Below, piece by piece: positions 15,320 to 23,010 of a stretch of 48,622 bases of DNA. The notes beneath the pieces are model-generated. The model saw only the letters and a list, made by a program, of their open reading frames with translations, did no database searches and was not told the origin of the DNA. A program made the translations under genes and the position numbers. Source of the stretch: JAJVIP01 sp964405835 (GTDB lineage Bacteria; Elusimicrobiota; Elusimicrobia; F11); the NCBI GenBank assembly GCA_964405835.1, contig CAYOPN010000012.1, positions 1 to 48,622 on the forward strand, in the 5' to 3' direction. How positions within the stretch are numbered: the first letter of the stretch is position 1; every line of letters starts with the position of its first letter.

Positions 15320-17472
15320 GCGGCTTTTGCCTCCAGGAGTTTGGGGAGGTTCTTTGGAAGCGTGAAAATAAACGACGACCCTTTTCCAACCTGGGATTCC
15401 ACCCATATGCGGCCCATGTGCGCCTCAACGATGCGTTTGCAAATCGTGAGGCCAAGCCCGGCGCCGCCTTTGAAATGGCCTTCCACCTGACGGAACTTGT
15501 CGAACACCTTTTCAAGGTACGATTCCGGAATGCCTTCGCCATTATCGTCTACCGAGAAACGGATGGCTTCTCCCTCGTCGCGGATCCGGATGGTTATGGC
15601 CCCATTATCGGGAGTAAATTTGGTGGCGTTGCCGACCAGGTTCGTGAACACCCGTTCAATGAGGTTGGGGTCAACGGGAAGCAACGGTATCTCGCCGGTC
15701 GTCTCCAGCGTCAGCACCACACCGCTGGATTTTGTTTGCGGCATAAAAAGTTCAATGACGCGGTTTGCAATTTCGTCGGTCTTGGACGGCTCGATATGGA
15801 GCGTGAGCCGGTTGGATTCGAGCCGGGCCAGGTCCAGGATGTCGTTGACCATGTTGGTCAGCCGCAAGGACGCCTTGTCCATGGTCTCGAACATTTTGGT
15901 CTGGATTGGCGAAAGCTCGCCGGTCTGGCCGGATTGGAACAACCGGATAAACCCGCGAATGGCGGTGAGCGGGTTCCGCAGGTCGTGCGTGATCGAGTGC
16001 AGGAACTCTTCTTTCATCGAGTCGAGTTCTTTTTCAAGCGTGATGTCGTGCAGCACCGTCACCAACCCCAACGCCTCTTGTTTGCCCGGTGTCTTCACCT
16101 GCTCGGACGACACCGTGTAAAACTCGTCCCGCTCGCCCTTGGTCATCTTCACTTCGATGGATTTCCCGGCGACCGGGTTCGTCAAAAGGTCCATGCACGC
16201 GGTCTTGAGCTCCGCCGACGGCAGAAATTTCCACAACGGCTGGCCGAGCGCGGCCTCTTCTTCGTTGAGCCCCAGGATATTTTTCGCCATGTGGCTGATC
16301 AGTTGGATCTTTCCCTGGTAGTCCGTCATGATGATGCCGTCTTTGATCGAGAAAATGATCGCCTCGGTCTTCTTCTGTTCGATGATCAACCGCTCGACTT
16401 GGAGCTCGGCGTACCCTTTCAGTTTTTCGAGCATGCCGTTAAATGTCTGGGCCAGTTCCTGTATTTCATCCCGCGTGTTGATCTCGACGGGCGCCGGGAA
16501 ATTGCCGGACCCCACGTCCACGCTTTTGGCGACGCGCGTGATATTCAACAGTGGGCGGACCAGCGAGCGGGTCAGGAAATAGGCGATCACGATTGCGATA
16601 AAAATGGTGATGAGCGTGACCATTATGGCCTTCCTTTGTCCTTCGATGCTCCTCTGGAAAGCTTCATTGCGGGTCTGTTGGGTAAAGATCGCGCCGCCGA
16701 GGCTCGTGACCGGCGCCGAAGCGCCCACCCAGCGCGTTCCTTCGGCGTCCGTGAACTCGCGCGCGCCCACGCTGCCCGAGAGCGCGGTCTCCACCATCGA
16801 TTGATCGAGTGCGCCGTTGTTTCCCGCCCTGGCGGGGGAAAGTCGTTCGCCCGCCTTGCCGATGTAGGTGGCGAAGCCGGTCTGGTTGATGCTTTCACGC
16901 GAGATCATTTCGCACAAATCGTTGACCGACATTTTTACGTAGAGCGCATTTTTTCCGCCCGCGGTCTCAAACGGCAAGTACATCTCCGCCATAGTAAGGT
17001 CGTTTTCGCGGGTCAGTTGGATTTCCTGGTGGCCGGACATTTTGAACGCCGCAAACAGCGGCAGAGCAGCGTGGGAGATGAGGGCGGGGTTTTTGTCGAC
17101 ATCGGGGGCCAAGACGGGGTTGTAGGCCTTGATCACCTCGTTTCCGTTCGAAGCAACGGCCGAGATGATCCCGAAATTCGGGGATGCGTCGATGAGCGCG
17201 CTGAGCATTTTCTGGCGGTCTTCCCAACTGGCGGAGGGATTTTTGATCGTGTCGAGGGCGAGGGCGAGCTGGCCGACGATGGAGGCGAGGCGTTCATCAA
17301 ATTTTTCGGCCAGCGATTGCGCGAGTTTGAGATGGTAACGCTGCACTTCGAACTGAAGGCTTTCGTTGTTGATACCGACGACGATTTTCCCGACAACGGC
17401 AACGGGGACCACGGCGATAAGAAGCAGCCAGATGAGGAAGCGCGGAAATAGGCGTAAATTCAAGCCGAACAT
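15316..17472 (-). CDS. Membrane sensor histidine kinase (extracytoplasmic sensor, HAMP, PAS, HisKA, HATPase)
   Basis: A 718-residue kinase. Order: TM1 (about 10-32); a roughly 250-residue extracytoplasmic sensor region, perhaps Cache-like; TM2 (KAIMVTLITIFIAIVIAYFLT); HAMP (RSLVRPLLNITRVAKSV... DEIQELAQTFNGML); PAS (AIIFSIKDGIIMTDYQGKIQLI); HisKA with phospho-acceptor His496 in SITHDLRNPLTAIRGF; and HATPase_c with NLVGNATKFTPD, DNGEGIP and GGAGLGLTICK. The ATG at 17472 is preferred to the TTG at 17508 because it gives a normal signal anchor. No response regulator is adjacent. The stop overlaps the LysM/FecR start, so kinase and peptidoglycan-binding protein are probably made together. The gene is divergent from the deacetylase (74-base gap). 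Confidence 0.9.
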   Translation of the reverse strand: MFGLNLRLFPRFLIWLLLIAVVPVAVVGKIVVGINNESLQFEVQRYHLKLAQSLAEKFDERLASIVGQLALALDTIKNPSASWEDRQKMLSALIDASPNFGIISAVASNGNEVIKAYNPVLAPDVDKNPALISHAALPLFAAFKMSGHQEIQLTRENDLTMAEMYLPFETAGGKNALYVKMSVNDLCEMISRESINQTGFATYIGKAGERLSPARAGNNGALDQSMVETALSGSVGAREFTDAEGTRWVGASAPVTSLGGAIFTQQTRNEAFQRSIEGQRKAIMVTLITIFIAIVIAYFLTRSLVRPLLNITRVAKSVDVGSGNFPAPVEINTRDEIQELAQTFNGMLEKLKGYAELQVERLIIEQKKTEAIIFSIKDGIIMTDYQGKIQLISHMAKNILGLNEEEAALGQPLWKFLPSAELKTACMDLLTNPVAGKSIEVKMTKGERDEFYTVSSEQVKTPGKQEALGLVTVLHDITLEKELDSMKEEFLHSITHDLRNPLTAIRGFIRLFQSGQTGELSPIQTKMFETMDKASLRLTNMVNDILDLARLESNRLTLHIEPSKTDEIANRVIELFMPQTKSSGVVLTLETTGEIPLLPVDPNLIERVFTNLVGNATKFTPDNGAITIRIRDEGEAIRFSVDDNGEGIPESYLEKVFDKFRQVEGHFKGGAGLGLTICKRIVEAHMGRIWVESQVGKGSSFIFTLPKNLPKLLEAKAA

Positions 17473-17546
17473 GTCGACTAAGTGTAACGCCCTCAAAGGT
17501 CCTTGCAAGAGAGAAAAACAACGTTTTTTTGATATATTTCGCGCCC

Positions 17547-18251
17547 GTGCGAACGACCCAAATTATTTTGTTGGCCGTCACTTTTTCACTCCTTTTTCCA
17601 GCCCGTGCAGTTCCTCTTGAATGGCTCTCCTGGTTCTCCGCTCCCAAAGTCGCCTTGACCTTTGATGATGGCCCTCATCCCAAGCCCACCGCGTTGCTGA
17701 TGGAAGTCCTCCGCCGACATCAGGCGCCGGCCACCTTCTTCGTCGTGGGCAGGGTGGCGGTCCGGTATCCGGAGGTCCTCCGTGCATTGGCCGCGTCGGG
17801 GCATGAAATCTCCAATCACACCTGGAACCACCCCGATGTGCGTTCCATTTCCACATCGGCGTTCCGCCACGAGCTTGATCAAACGCGTTTGTTGATCCAG
17901 GCGGTCACGGGGCAGCGGACGTTTCTATTCCGCACACCCGGCGGCACGGACACCTATTTGCGTAATTCGTTTCGCGTCCCGTCCGGCTATCAATTGGTGC
18001 TTTGGGACGTGCATAGTTTGGACCAGGAAAAAATATCGGCGGAGCGGATCGCCGAACGCGTTATTTCCCAGGTAAAGGACGGCGATGTGGTGCTCATGCA
18101 CAACGGGTTTGAATCAACGCGCGACGCGCTGGAGATCATCATTCCCGCGTTGAAACAGCGCGGCTTTCAATTTGTGACCGTCACTGATTTGCTTCGCCAA
18201 CGCTCCAGCAGCGAGGCGTCCGCGCGCCGTACCGCGTTCCTGCAAGGCTGA
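17547..18251 (+). CDS. Polysaccharide deacetylase (NodB/CE4 family), exported
   Basis: A 234-residue CE4 deacetylase removing acetyl groups from an envelope polysaccharide such as peptidoglycan or an exopolysaccharide. Motif 1 is TFDDGPH with D40 (base) and D41 (metal). Motif 2 is SNHTWNH with the metal ligands H91 and H95. Motif 3 is RTPGG, motif 4 LWDVHSLD and motif 5 VLMHNG. The N-terminus (MRTTQIILLAVTFSLLFPARA) is a signal peptide, which supports the GTG at 17547 over the TTG at 17529. Its stop overlaps the MltG start (TGATG), tying it to peptidoglycan work. The first Arg of motif 3 and all metal ligands are intact, so it should be active. Confidence 0.9.
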   Translation: MRTTQIILLAVTFSLLFPARAVPLEWLSWFSAPKVALTFDDGPHPKPTALLMEVLRRHQAPATFFVVGRVAVRYPEVLRALAASGHEISNHTWNHPDVRSISTSAFRHELDQTRLLIQAVTGQRTFLFRTPGGTDTYLRNSFRVPSGYQLVLWDVHSLDQEKISAERIAERVISQVKDGDVVLMHNGFESTRDALEIIIPALKQRGFQFVTVTDLLRQRSSSEASARRTAFLQG

Positions 18252-19183
18252 TGCGCTTCGGCACTTTTCTTCTGCTTCTTTTGGCCGGCACCGTGGCTTT
18301 TTGGCCGGGGACCGGCCGGAAATGGGTGGAGATCCAGGTCGGCGAAGGACAGACAGCGGCCCAGGTGGCCCGCCAATTGGTGGATGCCGGAGCGGTCCGG
18401 TCGAGAATTCCATTTTTGCTTTGGACCAAGGTCCGCCGTGCGGGTCCGCGCATCCAGATTGGCCGTTACCGTATTTCCGCCGGCCGTTCGTCCTATTGGA
18501 TCTTGGACGATTTGATCCAAGGTCGTACCGAAAAAGAGAAATTGGTCATTCCCGAAGGGTTCGCTTCATGGCAGATCGCGGAGCGGCTTGAAAGTTTGAA
18601 AATATGTGATGCCAAGGCCTTTCTGGCGCACGTGGCCAAAGAGAAACTGGAGGGCTATTTGTTCCCGGCGACCTACGAGTTGGCGAACGGATTATCGCCG
18701 GCAAGCGTGGCGCGCCAGTTGACCGCTGAATTTGAATCGCGCTGGACGCCGGACAAGGAAGCGCGCGCCAAAGAAATCGGCATGACCAAGGCCCAGGTCG
18801 TCACTCTGGCCTCCATTGTTGAGCGCGAAGTGCGCGCGAAAGAGGAGTATCCACTGGTGTCGGCGGTCTATCACAACCGCCTCAAAAAAAACATGCGGCT
18901 CGAGGCCGACCCAACGGTGCAATTTGCGCTCGGGTATTGGAAATCGCGGCTGACCTACAACGACTATCGCAACACCAATTCGCCCTACAACACCTATTTG
19001 AATTTCGGACTGCCGCCGGGGCCCATTTGCAGCCCCGGTGAAGAGGCAATCAAGGGAACGCTCTGGCCGGCGACGACGCCGGCGCTGTTCTTCCTTGCGC
19101 AGGAAGACGGGCGCCACACCTTCTCAACCACGTACCGCGAACACACCAACAAAGTGAACAAGAGGAACAGGACCCGCAAATGA
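18251..19183 (+). CDS. mltG: Endolytic murein transglycosylase MltG (YceG family)
   Basis: A 310-residue inner-membrane lytic transglycosylase that cuts nascent glycan strands and sets their length. Residues 1-20 are an N-terminal TM anchor. A LysM-like region follows (IQVGEGQTAAQVARQLVDAGAV). The YceG catalytic domain has VTLASIVEREVR with catalytic Glu191, then YHNRLKKNMRLEADPTVQFAL and SPYNTYLNFGLPPGPICSPG, all family hallmarks. The ATG overlaps the deacetylase stop and the stop overlaps the next kinase start (ATGA), so the three genes are translationally linked. The C-terminus ends in a basic tail (NKVNKRNRTRK) that looks natural for the family. Confidence 0.93.
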   Translation: MRFGTFLLLLLAGTVAFWPGTGRKWVEIQVGEGQTAAQVARQLVDAGAVRSRIPFLLWTKVRRAGPRIQIGRYRISAGRSSYWILDDLIQGRTEKEKLVIPEGFASWQIAERLESLKICDAKAFLAHVAKEKLEGYLFPATYELANGLSPASVARQLTAEFESRWTPDKEARAKEIGMTKAQVVTLASIVEREVRAKEEYPLVSAVYHNRLKKNMRLEADPTVQFALGYWKSRLTYNDYRNTNSPYNTYLNFGLPPGPICSPGEEAIKGTLWPATTPALFFLAQEDGRHTFSTTYREHTNKVNKRNRTRK

Positions 19184-20742
19184 CGCTTTCCGCTGCTGAT
19201 TTTGAATTGCTGCTGCAGGCCAACCGGATCCTCTCTTCCAAGTTGGATTCTGCCGATGTTTTGCAGGCTGTCATGGAATTGGCGACAAAAGTGGTGCGCG
19301 CGGAGGCCTCTTCGCTGCTGTTACTCGACGAAGCCAAGAATGAACTTTATTTTGACGTGGCGCTCGGCAGCGTCAAGGAGAGCGTGAAACAATTGCGTTT
19401 GAAAGTGGGCGAGGGCGTGGCGGGATGGGTGGCCAAGGAGCGCAAGCCGCTGATCGTCAACGACGTCTCGCGCGACAAACGTTTCTCGACGAAAGTGGAC
19501 AAGTCGACCAGTTTCAAAACCAAATCGATTTTGGCCGTCCCTCTCATCGCGAAAGGGAAACTGGTGGGCGTGGTGGAAGGCATCAACAAGGAGCACAACG
19601 GGCATTTCTCCGACCAGGACCGCGAAGCGTTTGAGGTGTTCGGCAGCCAGGCAGGGATCGCCATCGAGAACGCGCGGTTGTTCACGGAAGTAACGCGCGA
19701 GAAGGAAAAACTTAGCACCATTTTTAACCAGATGTCGGACGGCATTTTGCTTCTCGACGGGGAGCAGAGGATCCTGGTTTCCAACGATGCCGCGCGGCGT
19801 TTTTTTGGCGCGCTCCCCGGAAAATTCGATGGTCAGATCTTCGAAGCCAGTTTGTTGCCGGGTTTTGAATCCACGCCGGCGCTTTCGGACGTTCCGAAAT
19901 TTAAAGAGAAAGTGACCCACGTCGAAATGGTCCGCCGCGCCGGCAAAGACCTGATGCTCTCGGCCTTGTTTCTGGCCCTTCATGATAACCATGTGGTCAT
20001 CGTCCGCGATGTCACCGAGGAAAAACGCGGCGAGATGCTGAAACGTAACTTTCTTTCGTTGATATCCCATAAACTAAAAACACCGCTGACGGTCATTGTC
20101 GGTTACGCGCCGGTGCTTGCGATGCAAATGGACGGATTGAGCGAGCCGCAGAAAAAGGCCATCAAGTCCATCAAAGACCAGGGCGAGAATTTAAGCGGGC
20201 TCGTCGATAAATTGCTCAAGTTTACGATCGTCGAATCGGAAACCATCGAACGCAAAATGGAAATGACGGCGCTCGGGGCCTTGCTGCAGGAAACGGCCAA
20301 GGCCATGGAAGCGGACGCCGGTGGAAAGGCCTCGATCAAAGTGGAAGCGTCTGTCGGGTCGCTGCCGCCGTTGCCGGTCGACGCCGGACTCATCACCGAA
20401 GTGTTCAAGAACCTCATTGAAAACGCGATCAAGTTTAACGATAAGGCCGCCAAGGAAATCGTGATTGGCGCCGAAAAGAAAAGTGGCGAGGTGATCATCA
20501 CTGTGTCCGATAACGGCATCGGGATCCCGTCCGAGGAAAAAGAAAAAGTCTTTCAAAAGTTTTATCAGGTGGAAAATTCGTTCACGGGGCAGGTGCCGGG
20601 CGCCGGGCTGGGACTTTCGCTTTGCAAGAAAGTCGTCGAAGCAATGGGGGGCTCGATATCCATTGAGTCCGAGATCGGCAAGGGGACCCGCGTCGCCGTG
20701 GCCTTGCCGGCCAAGAAAAACTGGACGCCGCGCGCATGTTAA
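19180..20742 (+). CDS. Soluble sensor histidine kinase (GAF, PAS, HisKA, HATPase)
   Basis: A 520-residue cytoplasmic kinase without TM segments. A GAF domain occupies about residues 20-175 (VVRAEASSLLLLDEAKNELYFDVALG... VGEGVAGWVAKERKPLIVNDV... SILAVPLIAKGKLVGVVEGIN). A PAS domain follows (TIFNQMSDGILLLDGEQRILVSND). HisKA carries His297 in LISHKLKTPLTVIVGY, unusual in having K where HD/HE is normal. HATPase_c has NLIENAIKFND, DNGIGIP and GAGLGLSLCKK. It is locked into the deacetylase-MltG-TldD unit by start/stop overlaps at both ends. No response regulator is nearby. The HK for HD/HE change after the phospho-His is visible; its effect on phosphatase activity is inference. Confidence 0.9.
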   Translation: MTLSAADFELLLQANRILSSKLDSADVLQAVMELATKVVRAEASSLLLLDEAKNELYFDVALGSVKESVKQLRLKVGEGVAGWVAKERKPLIVNDVSRDKRFSTKVDKSTSFKTKSILAVPLIAKGKLVGVVEGINKEHNGHFSDQDREAFEVFGSQAGIAIENARLFTEVTREKEKLSTIFNQMSDGILLLDGEQRILVSNDAARRFFGALPGKFDGQIFEASLLPGFESTPALSDVPKFKEKVTHVEMVRRAGKDLMLSALFLALHDNHVVIVRDVTEEKRGEMLKRNFLSLISHKLKTPLTVIVGYAPVLAMQMDGLSEPQKKAIKSIKDQGENLSGLVDKLLKFTIVESETIERKMEMTALGALLQETAKAMEADAGGKASIKVEASVGSLPPLPVDAGLITEVFKNLIENAIKFNDKAAKEIVIGAEKKSGEVIITVSDNGIGIPSEEKEKVFQKFYQVENSFTGQVPGAGLGLSLCKKVVEAMGGSISIESEIGKGTRVAVALPAKKNWTPRAC

Positions 20743-22115
20743 GCCCATCCTCGGCGGCTGAATTCCTTGGTTTCGGAGATTTTGCGGACATCTACGCCGA
20801 AGAATCGTCGTCGCTCGCGTTGCGCTGGGAGGAAGGGCGGATTGAAAACATCACCCGCTCGGAAGATTCCGGCATCGGACTCCGGTATTTAAACGGCATC
20901 GAGACCCGTTTCGGCCACACCGACCTTGCGCTGCCGATCACGGGCGAATGGAACAACGACCTTCAATCCAAACTTTCTCGCATCCGGGACCCGTTGGTTT
21001 CGGGTCTCGCCAAAAAAGGCCCCCGTCCCGGTTCTCCCACCAATCTGATTTCACCGTTGATCGTCCGTTCCCCGGAAAAAGTCCCGCTCGAAGAGAAAAT
21101 CAACCTGCTTGAACGCGCCTTTAAATCGGCCAACGCCGGGCCGCATGTCCGTCAGATCGGAATCAACTACGGCGAAAAAATGAAACTGGTTTCCTATGTG
21201 AACTCCATCGGCGAGACATTTTATGAGCGGCGCATTTATGTGGTGTTCAGCATTACGGTCACCGCGCAGCGCGACAAAGACATGCAGACCGCCTACGAAT
21301 CGTTGGGCGGTTTGCTTGGGTTTGAACAATTCGACGGAGACCGGGTCGAAAAAATCGCGGAAGCGGTCGCCAAACGAGCGCATTTGAAATTGGACGCGCC
21401 GCAGGCGCCCGTCGGAGAGATGCCGGTCGTGATCGCTTCATCGGCCGGCGGGACCTTGATTCATGAGGCGGTTGGGCATTCCTTGGAAGCGGACGCGGTG
21501 CTGGAGGGCACGTCCCCTTCCTATATTGGAAAGGTCGGTACTGTCGTGGCCAACTCGAAACTCACGGTGTTAGACGATCCCACCGTTCCTCAAGCGCGCG
21601 GTTCGTTCCATTATGATGATGAAGGCACGCCGTCCGAATCGACGCGCTTGATCGAGAACGGTATTTTAAAGACCTTTTTGTACGACCGTCTGTCGGCCAT
21701 CAAAGCGGGCCGCGCTTCCAACGGCCACGGACGCCGCGAATCCTACGCGCACCGTCCAATCCCGCGCATGTCAAACACGTTTGTGGCCCCGGGGCCAGAT
21801 GACCCAGAACAAATACTAAAGGGCTTTCAGAACGGCCTACTCGTAACAAAAATGGGTGGGGGGCAGGTCAACACCGCGAACGGGGACTTTGTGTTTGAAG
21901 TGGAAGAAGGTTTTCAAGTGAAGGACGGGAAGAGGCAACTTGTGCGCGGCGCGACGTTGCTCGGAAACGGGCCCGACGTGCTGCACTCCATCGATAAAGT
22001 GGGCTCCGATCACGGCTGGGCGATTGGGACTTGCGGGAAAGAAGGTCAAGGCGTTCCGGTTTCGGACGCGTTGCCGACGGTCCACATCAAAAAACTGGTG
22101 GTCGGCGGTCAGTAA
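20736..22115 (+). CDS. tldD: TldD/PmbA-family metalloprotease (TldD type)
   Basis: A 459-residue zinc protease of the TldD/E family, which processes modified or unfolded peptides as a TldD-TldE heterodimer. The catalytic motif HEAVGH (H243, E244, H248) is intact, marking this as the active TldD-type subunit rather than TldE/PmbA. Other family landmarks are RWEEGRIENITRSEDSGIGLRY near the N-terminus, GTPSESTRLIENGILKTFLYDR, and GGGQVNTANGDFVFEVEEG. No TldE partner is in the window. The ATG overlaps the kinase stop by seven bases. The stop is followed immediately by the convergent stop of the next gene, with no space for a separate terminator. Confidence 0.92.
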   Translation: MLSPSSAAEFLGFGDFADIYAEESSSLALRWEEGRIENITRSEDSGIGLRYLNGIETRFGHTDLALPITGEWNNDLQSKLSRIRDPLVSGLAKKGPRPGSPTNLISPLIVRSPEKVPLEEKINLLERAFKSANAGPHVRQIGINYGEKMKLVSYVNSIGETFYERRIYVVFSITVTAQRDKDMQTAYESLGGLLGFEQFDGDRVEKIAEAVAKRAHLKLDAPQAPVGEMPVVIASSAGGTLIHEAVGHSLEADAVLEGTSPSYIGKVGTVVANSKLTVLDDPTVPQARGSFHYDDEGTPSESTRLIENGILKTFLYDRLSAIKAGRASNGHGRRESYAHRPIPRMSNTFVAPGPDDPEQILKGFQNGLLVTKMGGGQVNTANGDFVFEVEEGFQVKDGKRQLVRGATLLGNGPDVLHSIDKVGSDHGWAIGTCGKEGQGVPVSDALPTVHIKKLVVGGQ

Positions 22116-22976
22116 TTATTTCGGTTCCGGAAATTTGATCCCGTAGTACGATTCGGCGACCCGCCGCAGCGCGCCAACATCCATCTTCCTTTTGTTGTCA
22201 GGGCCCGCCGCGAGGCCTTTTCCATCAATGAGAACCATCCCCGGTGCGATTGGGCCAAGTTCAAGACGCTGAAACGGGTAGACAGGGCGGGTTTCCTTCA
22301 TGACATCGCCCAACTCGGTTTCCGGATAATTTTTGAACTCGATTTTGTCCATTAGCAGAAGTTGTATTGCCCTGGAAGGTTCTTTTGCCAAATCATCTTG
22401 GTTAAATTCCTCAATTCTTTTGTTCGTCACGTAATAGGTTTCGGCGGAAGACCTGTCGAGTGAATAGGGGAATTCCGCCCGCGAGATGGCAACCTTCTTT
22501 TTGTGTTCGGTTGACAGGCTCTCCCATACCTCGATGGCGCTGAAGCTTTTTCCGTCTTTCACGATCAGGAACGAATCGTATTTATCGCCGGCGAGCGTGA
22601 AATGCTGCTTGGTGCCGACTGCTTGCAAGTTGTCGAAAATAATTTTTCCGGAGGGATCGCGTCGGCCTAGGGGAATATAGCGGAAGAAGGCCACTTTGTT
22701 TTCCTGAGGTGATGCGTGGTCCGGTTGTGCAAATTGGGCATAGGCTTTTCCATCGGGCAAGACCAACGTGGCATTCACGCAAAGTTTTTCGGTGTCGGTC
22801 TGCGAGATTCGTATTTTTGTGCGGGCGAGCCAAAACAATTCAGCGTTTTCTGCCGAGGATGAGTGCGCGTGGGGGAGTTGAAAAAAGAAGTAATTGTCAA
22901 CGATTGCGGTCGGCTTAATTTTGTTGATGCCGAAATACCAGAATCCCATAGCAATGCCTCCGGTCGAAATTAACAA
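22116..22976 (-). CDS. Unknown envelope protein with N-terminal hydrophobic anchor
   Basis: About 277-287 residues; no family recognised. The body is soluble and strand-rich (ELFWLARTKIRISQTDTEKLCVNATLVLPDGKAYAQF). It contains RSSAETYYVTNKRIEEFNQDDLAKEPSRAIQLL and ends in VAESYYGIKFPEPK. The start is unclear. The ATG at 22949 has a strong GGAGG seven bases upstream, but cuts through a hydrophobic stretch. The TTG at 22976 keeps part of it. The frame stays open upstream, and KLLSLTLLLLISTGGIAMGFW would be a full TM anchor if an ATT at 23013-23015, overlapping the phospholipase stop, were used. It follows the patatin gene on the same strand, so the two are probably co-transcribed. Probably exported or membrane-anchored. 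Confidence 0.7.
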   Translation of the reverse strand: MLISTGGIAMGFWYFGINKIKPTAIVDNYFFFQLPHAHSSSAENAELFWLARTKIRISQTDTEKLCVNATLVLPDGKAYAQFAQPDHASPQENKVAFFRYIPLGRRDPSGKIIFDNLQAVGTKQHFTLAGDKYDSFLIVKDGKSFSAIEVWESLSTEHKKKVAISRAEFPYSLDRSSAETYYVTNKRIEEFNQDDLAKEPSRAIQLLLMDKIEFKNYPETELGDVMKETRPVYPFQRLELGPIAPGMVLIDGKGLAAGPDNKRKMDVGALRRVAESYYGIKFPEPK

Positions 22977-23010
22977 CAGCAGCGTTAGCGAGAGTAATTT
23001 AAAGGTGTGT

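Noticed and set aside
15418..17451. 677-codon open frame on the plus strand
   Set aside because: It lies antisense to the sensor kinase, whose kinase, HAMP and PAS motifs are intact on the minus strand. The plus-strand translation has no recognisable domain and is a GC-bias shadow.
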